A DNA stretch of 10,220 bases from Methanobacteriota archaeon. GTDB lineage: Archaea > Thermoplasmatota > Poseidoniia > Poseidoniales > Poseidoniaceae. Where the stretch lies: the NCBI GenBank assembly GCA_002731395.1, contig PCBQ01000019.1, positions 1-10,220 on the forward strand. The letters run 5' to 3'. This document shows, in pieces, positions 5,153 to 10,220 of this stretch. The notes beneath the pieces are model-generated. The model searched no databases. It had not been told where the DNA came from and saw only the letters and a list, made by a program, of their open reading frames with translations. Position 1 is the stretch's first letter. Each line of letters begins with the position of its first letter. The translations under genes were made by a program, and so were the position numbers.

Positions 5153-7477
5153 ATGGTGGACGTTCGCTTACCGTCTCACCTCGACGAGCGCTGCATCAGG
5201 CATCATGGCCCTGCCGCCGCAGCACCGATCTTCGTCCTTCACTGGATGCGGGCCGCGCTGCGTCTGGACGAAAACCCGACCTTCGACGTCGCCCGCACCA
5301 TGGCAGAGGACCTCGGCCTGCCCTTGCTGATCTACCAAGGCATCGATGAGCGCTACCCCCACGCGTCCTACCGCCATCATCGCTTTTTGCTCGAAGGGGC
5401 CGCCGACGTGGCACATCGCGCCAGGGAGCTCAACGTGAAGCACGTTTTGCATGTCGCAAGAGACGGCCATCGTGAGCCGGTCCTTCTCCACCTTGCTGAG
5501 CAAGCCGCGGTCGTGGTGACGGATCTCGTTGACCTCGCCCCTTGGTCTGCGTGGACCGGCGCCGTGGCCAAGGTGCGCCCGGTGGTTGAAGTGGACGCCC
5601 ACTGCGTCTTGCCCCGCCCGGTGTTTGGACGAACGGCGAATCGCCCCTTCCGCTTCAAAGACGCAACAAAGCGCGAGATGAAGCGCCGAATGGGTCAGCC
5701 TTGGCCCCGCTGCACTGCAACGGTCGAACCAATGCCACCGTCTTGGGCACCTCCATTCACGCCGATCGATGCCGCTGAAGCGCTGCGCAAGGACGGTGCC
5801 GTGTCGCTCTTGGCAGCGTGTCGGATTGACCCCAGCGTCGTTCCTGTCACGGACATGACCGGAGGTGCCTCGGCGGGTCTGGCACGGTGGACGGCCTACC
5901 TCAACGAGGGATTGAGCCGATACCACCGCACGAGAAACAACGCGGCCAACCGTGGCGGCGTGAGCGGCATGTCGCCTTGGCTGCACCACGGCATGGTGGC
6001 GTCCACGCGACTGGTCCGCGATGCAGCGGAGCACGGTACGAAAGGGGCCGAGAAATTCCTCGATGAGATGTTGGTGTTTCGAGAACATGCCTACCACCAC
6101 GCGCATGACGTTGACCGTCCGTATGCGTGGGATCAGATTCCAGACTGGGCCCGAGCCTCCTGGCGGAGGACGGCTTTGGCGCACCCCGCACGATCTGCCA
6201 TGGATTTGGAGCGAGCCAAAAGCAGTGACGTGCTCTGGAACGCAGCCCAACGTGGAATCATGCGTCATGGCGTCATGCACAACAACGTCCGCATGACGTG
6301 GGGCAAAGGAACCGTGCAATGGATGGAAGATCCTGAGACCGCCATGCAACTGACGCAGGACCTCAACGACCGTTACGCCTTGGACGGACGAAACCCAAAT
6401 TCAATCGCCGGCGTGATGTGGTGCTTCGGCTTGTTCGACCGGCCCTTTGACCCACCCGACGTTCGCATGGGGCGCGTTCGACGCCGTGATGCCCGTGACC
6501 ATGCAGCGCGCTTGGACCTCCGGGCTTACCGCGGTTGGACCGAAGCACATGCTGGAACAAAACAACTCAACGTCGGCATCGTCGGTGGTGGGCTTTCAGG
6601 CCGGTTTGCAGCGCGGTTGTTGTCCGACCTGGGTCACGAGGTGACGGTTTACGACAAGGGCCGTCGGGCCAGCGGACGTCTCTCTGACCGCACCGCAAGC
6701 GACGGAACACCGTTCCAATTGGGCGCTCCGAAAGTGGAGGGGTGGCCCTCGTGGGCAGAACGCCACGTGCAAGATTGGATTGAACGCGGCTTCCTCAAGG
6801 TTGACGGAGAACAACCCGTCACCACCCTTCCGCCCTTGCTTGAGCATCTTGGTGAAGGGCTCAACGTACGTCAATTGCATCGCGTCGATGGTCTGGAAAC
6901 GACATCACAAGGCGCACGTTTGCGCATCATTTCTCCAGACGGGCCGATGGAAGTGGACCATGATCACGTCCTCGTCACCGCGCCGCTCGAGCAATCCAGG
7001 GCCTTGTTGGACACGGCGGACATCCATGTGGACGGACGGAGCGAGGCATGTTGGGTGGCATGGGGTCCGGCACCCGACGCGGACATCGTGGCTCCAGATG
7101 GTTGGACCCTGACCCGGCGTGGACAGGACAGAGCGACCCTAGAGGTGAGGCTCGATCCCGAGCAGAGCGCTGCGGACCTTGAGCGCAGCCTTCCGGACAT
7201 GGCCGTCGTGGTCGCCACGACCCTCGGCTTGAACCCAGACGGGTGGGCAGCCCACCGATGGCGGTTTAGCCGTCCAATCGAAGGGTCTGGGGTCGTCCAT
7301 CACCACGGACCGTTCAGCGTGATTGGGGACGCGTTTGGTGCTCCAATTGGAACAGCAGGGGCGGCCCTTGACAGCGCAGCCCGGGCCGTGGCTGACCTGC
7401 ACTGCACCATCGGGTGGCAACCCAGCGAGGTCAGCGCCCACGCTCAGCAGACCGATCTTTCCGCATGGGGGGCCTGA
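5153..7477 (+). CDS. Class II CPD photolyase fused to a renalase-like FAD/NAD(P) oxidoreductase
   Basis: A 774-residue, two-enzyme protein. Residues 1 to about 465 are a class II DNA photolyase, which uses light and reduced FAD to split cyclobutane pyrimidine dimers. Hallmarks: LHWMRAALRLDENP (29-42), RHHRFLLEG (74-82), N405 in DLNDRY, and LDGRNPNSIAG (410-420) with WCFGLFDRP (423-431). Tryptophans W362, W383 and W390 have the 21- and 7-residue spacing of the class II electron-transfer triad (W360/W381/W388 in the Methanosarcina mazei enzyme). Residues about 472-755 form a second flavoprotein: dinucleotide fold GGGLSG (478-483), D501 at the end of strand 2, GRRASGRL (503-510), HRWRFSRP (701-708) and GDAFGAP (725-731), as in COG3380/renalase-like oxidases. 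It is slightly shorter than free-standing relatives. No stop or frameshift lies at the junction, so the fusion looks genuine. It heads a tight operon with a second photolyase. Confidence 0.93.
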   Translation: MVDVRLPSHLDERCIRHHGPAAAAPIFVLHWMRAALRLDENPTFDVARTMAEDLGLPLLIYQGIDERYPHASYRHHRFLLEGAADVAHRARELNVKHVLHVARDGHREPVLLHLAEQAAVVVTDLVDLAPWSAWTGAVAKVRPVVEVDAHCVLPRPVFGRTANRPFRFKDATKREMKRRMGQPWPRCTATVEPMPPSWAPPFTPIDAAEALRKDGAVSLLAACRIDPSVVPVTDMTGGASAGLARWTAYLNEGLSRYHRTRNNAANRGGVSGMSPWLHHGMVASTRLVRDAAEHGTKGAEKFLDEMLVFREHAYHHAHDVDRPYAWDQIPDWARASWRRTALAHPARSAMDLERAKSSDVLWNAAQRGIMRHGVMHNNVRMTWGKGTVQWMEDPETAMQLTQDLNDRYALDGRNPNSIAGVMWCFGLFDRPFDPPDVRMGRVRRRDARDHAARLDLRAYRGWTEAHAGTKQLNVGIVGGGLSGRFAARLLSDLGHEVTVYDKGRRASGRLSDRTASDGTPFQLGAPKVEGWPSWAERHVQDWIERGFLKVDGEQPVTTLPPLLEHLGEGLNVRQLHRVDGLETTSQGARLRIISPDGPMEVDHDHVLVTAPLEQSRALLDTADIHVDGRSEACWVAWGPAPDADIVAPDGWTLTRRGQDRATLEVRLDPEQSAADLERSLPDMAVVVATTLGLNPDGWAAHRWRFSRPIEGSGVVHHHGPFSVIGDAFGAPIGTAGAALDSAARAVADLHCTIGWQPSEVSAHAQQTDLSAWGA

Positions 7478-9157
7478 ATGGGGTTCTTCCGTGATGCCCT
7501 CAAGCCCGTTGAAAGGGGCGATGTCGAACGCTGGTGCTACGTCCACATCGATCAATTGAACCTCGATGTCGGGCCATGGCGGCCCACGCCAGAGCGGCCC
7601 CGCTCAGCCACCGGGCTAATCCTCATCGAAACCTCATGGAAGGCCAACCAACGCCCCTATCACCAACAAAAATTGGCGTTGGTGCTGACCAACCTGCGTC
7701 ACTTTGCACTCGAAGCTCAAGATGCCGGTCACCCGGTCGTCGTCCTTCACGACAATCGTCCCTACGAAGACGTGCTCGAAGCACAGGTCGAAGTTCTGGG
7801 TCCATTGCACGCGATGCGATGGGCCGAGCGGGAAACTCGGCTCGCTCTCGAGCCGTTGGAAGCACGGGGTTTGCTTACGGTGGAGGACCACGGCAGTTGG
7901 TTGACCGACCGGGCGCTGTTCGACCGGGCGGTTGGGAACAAACGTCCGTGGCGCATGGACGCGTTCTACCGTGAGGCCCGGAAGGCCCATCGCATCCTGC
8001 TGACCGAAGAAGGAAAACCGGTGGGTGGAAAGTGGTCCTTGGACGCTGAGAATCGGCTACCATGGGACGGGGCTGTTCCCTTGCCTGAAGTGCCGACCTT
8101 TCCTCCTGACCCCATCACGCTTGAAGTTGCAGCGATGGTGAAAGCCACCTACGGCCACCACCCAGGCCGCGTCACGCCTCAAGACCTGCCCGCCTCTGCT
8201 GCCGATGCAGAGCGCGCATGGCGTTGGGCCCTTGAGGAAGCCATGCCATGGTTTGGCCCATACGAAGACGCGATGACGGTTCAACACCGCTCGTTGTTTC
8301 ACACCCGCATCGCGGCACTGCTCAATCTGGGACGACTCCAACCCGGACGTGTGGTTCATGACGTCGAACACGCGGACCTCGCGTTGAATTCCAAAGAGGG
8401 GTTCATCCGTCAGGTGCTCGGCTGGCGCGAATTCATCCGACACGTGCATGACGCCACAGACGGATTCACCGAAGGTGTTCACGTCCCGATGAGCACAAGC
8501 TCACGACCCGCAGCAGGATGGGAAGGCGTATGGCCTGAGGCTCCGATAAGCGTGGACGCTCTCGGTGATGACGTGGCTCTGCCTGCGGCCTATTGGGGGG
8601 CACCAAGCGGTCTTGCCTGCCTCGACGACGTCACGAAGGCGGTGATGGAAGACGGATGGACCCATCACATTCCTCGTCTGATGGTGCTGGCCAACCTCGG
8701 GACCTTGATCGGCGTTCGGCCACGGGAACTGACCGATTGGTTTTGGGCGATGTTCATTGACGCCTACGATTGGGTGGTCGAGCCCAATGTCTTGGCCATG
8801 GGCACCTACGCCACAGGTTCACTGATGTCGACCAAGCCCTACGTTTGCGGCACGCCCTACCTGAAGCGTATGGGCGATGCATGCAAAGGGTGCGCCTTTT
8901 CCCCGTCCTCCACGTGCCCCATCTCCGACCTCTACTGGGCCTTCCTCGCGCGTCATGCGCCGTTGTTTGAGGGCAACATCCGCATGGCGATGCCCATGCG
9001 GACATTGGCAAAGCGCGCGCAAGAGAAGCGGGAGGCCGATGCACGCGTCCACGCAACGGTTGTGAAGGTGTTGAGTGAAGGAAAACAACTCACACCGGAA
9101 GACATCAAGGCTGCGCGAACGAGCCGAGTGGCGGTAGAGCCAAGTCCTGCACATTGA
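7478..9157 (+). CDS. Iron-sulfur photolyase, FeS-BCP / PhrB type (prokaryotic 6-4 photolyase family)
   Basis: A 559-residue photolyase-related protein; characterised relatives (Agrobacterium PhrB, Rhodobacter CryB) bind FAD, a lumazine antenna and a [4Fe-4S] cluster, and PhrB repairs (6-4) photoproducts. Visible hallmarks: HQQKLALVLTNLRHFA (62-77), FIRQVLGWREFIR (309-321), HHIPRLMV (396-403), and the block from AYDWV (429-433) through MSTKPY (450-455). The four cluster cysteines are C381, C469, C472 and C480; the 88- and 3-residue gaps equal those of PhrB (C350, C438, C441), but the last gap is 8 rather than 13. H396/H397 match PhrB H365/H366, the latter needed for 6-4 repair; W373 and W421 match its W342 and W390. 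The ATG directly follows the TGA of the upstream photolyase, so the two are probably translated from one mRNA. Family is secure; 6-4 specificity is by homology. Confidence 0.93.
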   Translation: MGFFRDALKPVERGDVERWCYVHIDQLNLDVGPWRPTPERPRSATGLILIETSWKANQRPYHQQKLALVLTNLRHFALEAQDAGHPVVVLHDNRPYEDVLEAQVEVLGPLHAMRWAERETRLALEPLEARGLLTVEDHGSWLTDRALFDRAVGNKRPWRMDAFYREARKAHRILLTEEGKPVGGKWSLDAENRLPWDGAVPLPEVPTFPPDPITLEVAAMVKATYGHHPGRVTPQDLPASAADAERAWRWALEEAMPWFGPYEDAMTVQHRSLFHTRIAALLNLGRLQPGRVVHDVEHADLALNSKEGFIRQVLGWREFIRHVHDATDGFTEGVHVPMSTSSRPAAGWEGVWPEAPISVDALGDDVALPAAYWGAPSGLACLDDVTKAVMEDGWTHHIPRLMVLANLGTLIGVRPRELTDWFWAMFIDAYDWVVEPNVLAMGTYATGSLMSTKPYVCGTPYLKRMGDACKGCAFSPSSTCPISDLYWAFLARHAPLFEGNIRMAMPMRTLAKRAQEKREADARVHATVVKVLSEGKQLTPEDIKAARTSRVAVEPSPAH

Positions 9158-9166
9158 CGTGACGGC

Positions 9167-9664
9167 ATGGACGCTGAGCGTGATGCGCGCTGGCTTCTCC
9201 AGCGGCTTCGTGAAGAGGAGGACCTGCGTCCACCGTACCGCCTTCAGCGGGAGTTACGCTGGGTGACGCAAGCCACCGTGCTCCGGGATGAACACGGGAG
9301 CTTGACGGCTTATACGGAGTTGAGAAAGCACCTGTTCGCCGTTGAGTTGACCACCGTTGTCGTCGATCCACATCACCGAGGACAGGGACTGAGCCACACG
9401 TTGGTAAACGCTGCAGTGCAGAGCACCGCCGCTCGCCCACTCATCCTGTTTACGCGCTCTGCTGCTTTGGAAACGGCCGTGGCTCGGGCAGGCTTCGTGC
9501 AACGGCGAATCTGGAACCCGCTGACGCTGTCATCGGTCGGCGCTCGTGCCTTGATGCGGTGCGGACGGATGCTGATGCTTGGCGACGTTCGGAAATTATG
9601 GGCCCAAGTCGCCCATATCGCAGCCTTTCGATGCTGGGTGCTCGACGATGAGAAGGATGCGTAA
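9167..9664 (+). CDS. GNAT-family N-acetyltransferase
   Basis: A small protein of 165 residues with the acetyl-CoA-binding motif A of GNAT enzymes: a beta strand (ELTTVVVDP, 60-68) running into HHRGQGLSHTLV (69-80), where the R-G-Q-G-x-S turn grips the pyrophosphate. The later FTRSAALETAVARAGFV (95-111) corresponds to motif B. The substrate cannot be read from sequence. It is the third gene of the photolyase operon, 9 bases after the preceding stop, without a Shine-Dalgarno site. The tail beyond about residue 120 has an unusual Arg/Met-rich helical stretch. The stop codon lies one base from the stop of the convergent kinase gene. Co-transcription with repair genes may be mere packing. Confidence 0.8.
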   Translation: MDAERDARWLLQRLREEEDLRPPYRLQRELRWVTQATVLRDEHGSLTAYTELRKHLFAVELTTVVVDPHHRGQGLSHTLVNAAVQSTAARPLILFTRSAALETAVARAGFVQRRIWNPLTLSSVGARALMRCGRMLMLGDVRKLWAQVAHIAAFRCWVLDDEKDA

Positions 9665-9665
9665 G

Positions 9666-10220
9666 TCACTCCTCTTCGTCGAACCCGGGCACGGCCAACC
9701 CGCACATACCGACCTCAAGACCGAGGGCGTTCAAGGGCGCTCGGAGGACCTCCACCTCGTCGGATGATGCTTGATGCGGGTCAAGAGGCATCACCACGGC
9801 GGACACACCGAGCATGCACAGTCGGCACGTCCACGCGCCGTCAAGACCAGCATCCACCAAGGTGGATCGGACGCCACTCAACAACTCGGAGCGTTCGGAC
9901 TCGGCTTCGAGACCCGACAGAGTGGCAAAGGTGGCGGCCGCCTTGAGCAGGTCGTTCCAGCGGTCCGCGGTCCATGCGCCAAGCATCAATGCACCAAGGG
10001 CTGCTTCACCGGCTTCGGTGATCGCGCGTTTCCATCCTGGGTGATCGATGTAAGCGGACGTGTGCCGGGATTCATCGGGCTGCCAGACCAGAAGGAGAGG
10101 GGCCTCAAGGATGGCCCCGTCTGCTGAACCACCCGCATTTGGCGCTCCGGGCTTTCGTCGGAGGGCCATGCCTCCTGCCTGAAGGGCCAACACGTCGCCA
10201 AGCCCACCTCGGTGCAGGCG
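9666..10220 (-). CDS. Probable archaeal pantoate kinase (GHMP superfamily), C-terminal part; 5' end beyond right edge
   Basis: The minus-strand frame ends at TGA 9668-9666 and remains open through the right edge. A GTG at 10193 could be read as a start, but the codons before it continue a conserved motif, so the gene is truncated by the window. The visible 184 residues begin RLHRGGLGDVLALQAGG and continue MALRRKPGAP (18-27); this G-L-G-D-V...GG...R-x-x-PG-x-P pattern is characteristic of archaeal pantoate kinase (COG1829). EAALGALM (fragment 71-78) and the C-terminal CMLGVSAVV (135-143) also fit that family, whose core carries a C-M-x-G-like GHMP motif. The enzyme phosphorylates pantoate in the archaeal route to coenzyme A. 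The N-terminal GHMP ATP-binding motif would be upstream, outside the window. Identification is from remembered family motifs, so moderately sure. Confidence 0.7.
   Translation of the reverse strand, partial: RLHRGGLGDVLALQAGGMALRRKPGAPNAGGSADGAILEAPLLLVWQPDESRHTSAYIDHPGWKRAITEAGEAALGALMLGAWTADRWNDLLKAAATFATLSGLEAESERSELLSGVRSTLVDAGLDGAWTCRLCMLGVSAVVMPLDPHQASSDEVEVLRAPLNALGLEVGMCGLAVPGFDEEE

Noticed and set aside
5168..6349. Minus-strand open frame of 393 codons
   Set aside because: It is a long antisense frame caused by high GC over the photolyase domain; no motif is visible and the opposite strand is a clear enzyme.
10167..10193. GTG 10193 or ATG 10169 as the true start of the right-edge minus-strand gene
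   Set aside because: The frame stays open to the edge and the codons upstream (RLHRGGLGD) complete a conserved pantoate kinase motif, so the gene is better read as truncated by the window.

Overview
The window most likely comes from a free-living, sunlit-water marine archaeon, plausibly a Poseidoniales (Marine Group II) euryarchaeote. Three things point this way. The gene at the right edge resembles archaeal pantoate kinase, an archaeal-type CoA biosynthesis enzyme. TATA-like boxes sit about 26-28 bases upstream of start codons with no Shine-Dalgarno sequence, as in leaderless archaeal transcripts. The window also encodes two different DNA photolyases, which suits a cell exposed to light. The assignment is an inference from gene content, since there is no rRNA or other marker here. 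Most genes are GC-rich.

Layout from left to right. The 5' part of an unrecognised gene runs leftwards off the window (1-488, minus). It is divergent from a DUF1295 / steroid 5-alpha-reductase-like membrane protein (576-1445, plus). Next is the most unusual gene, a 671-residue protein (1564-3579, plus). It has an N-terminal Cys/His cluster that fits a CCCH zinc finger, ten TPR-like helical repeats with an exact 42-residue period, and a C-terminal domain that matches the Zc3h12a/Regnase type of NYN (PIN-like) ribonuclease at all the acidic active-site positions. Its stop codon abuts the stop codon of a convergent gene for a secreted lipoprotein with five Asp-box (BNR) motifs (3580-5064, minus).

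Divergent from the lipoprotein is a tightly packed plus-strand operon. Its first gene encodes a class II CPD photolyase fused to a renalase-like FAD/NAD(P) oxidoreductase (5153-7477). The second encodes an iron-sulfur photolyase of the FeS-BCP/PhrB type, the prokaryotic (6-4) photolyase family (7478-9157, starting at the base after the previous stop codon). The third encodes a small GNAT acetyltransferase (9167-9664). One base beyond it ends the convergent gene for the C-terminal part of a probable pantoate kinase (9666 to the right edge, minus).

Functionally, the right half is a light-damage repair module covering both main UV photoproducts (cyclobutane dimers and, by family, 6-4 products) with an attached flavin oxidoreductase. 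The DUF1295 protein belongs to a family often seen beside photolyases and flavin oxidoreductases in bacterial light or singlet-oxygen stress loci, but here it is separated from the operon by two genes. The zinc finger-TPR-NYN protein looks like an RNA-cleaving factor. It is visibly more AT-rich than its neighbours and may have been acquired. The two points most worth following up are this putative archaeal Regnase-like nuclease and the photolyase-oxidoreductase fusion.
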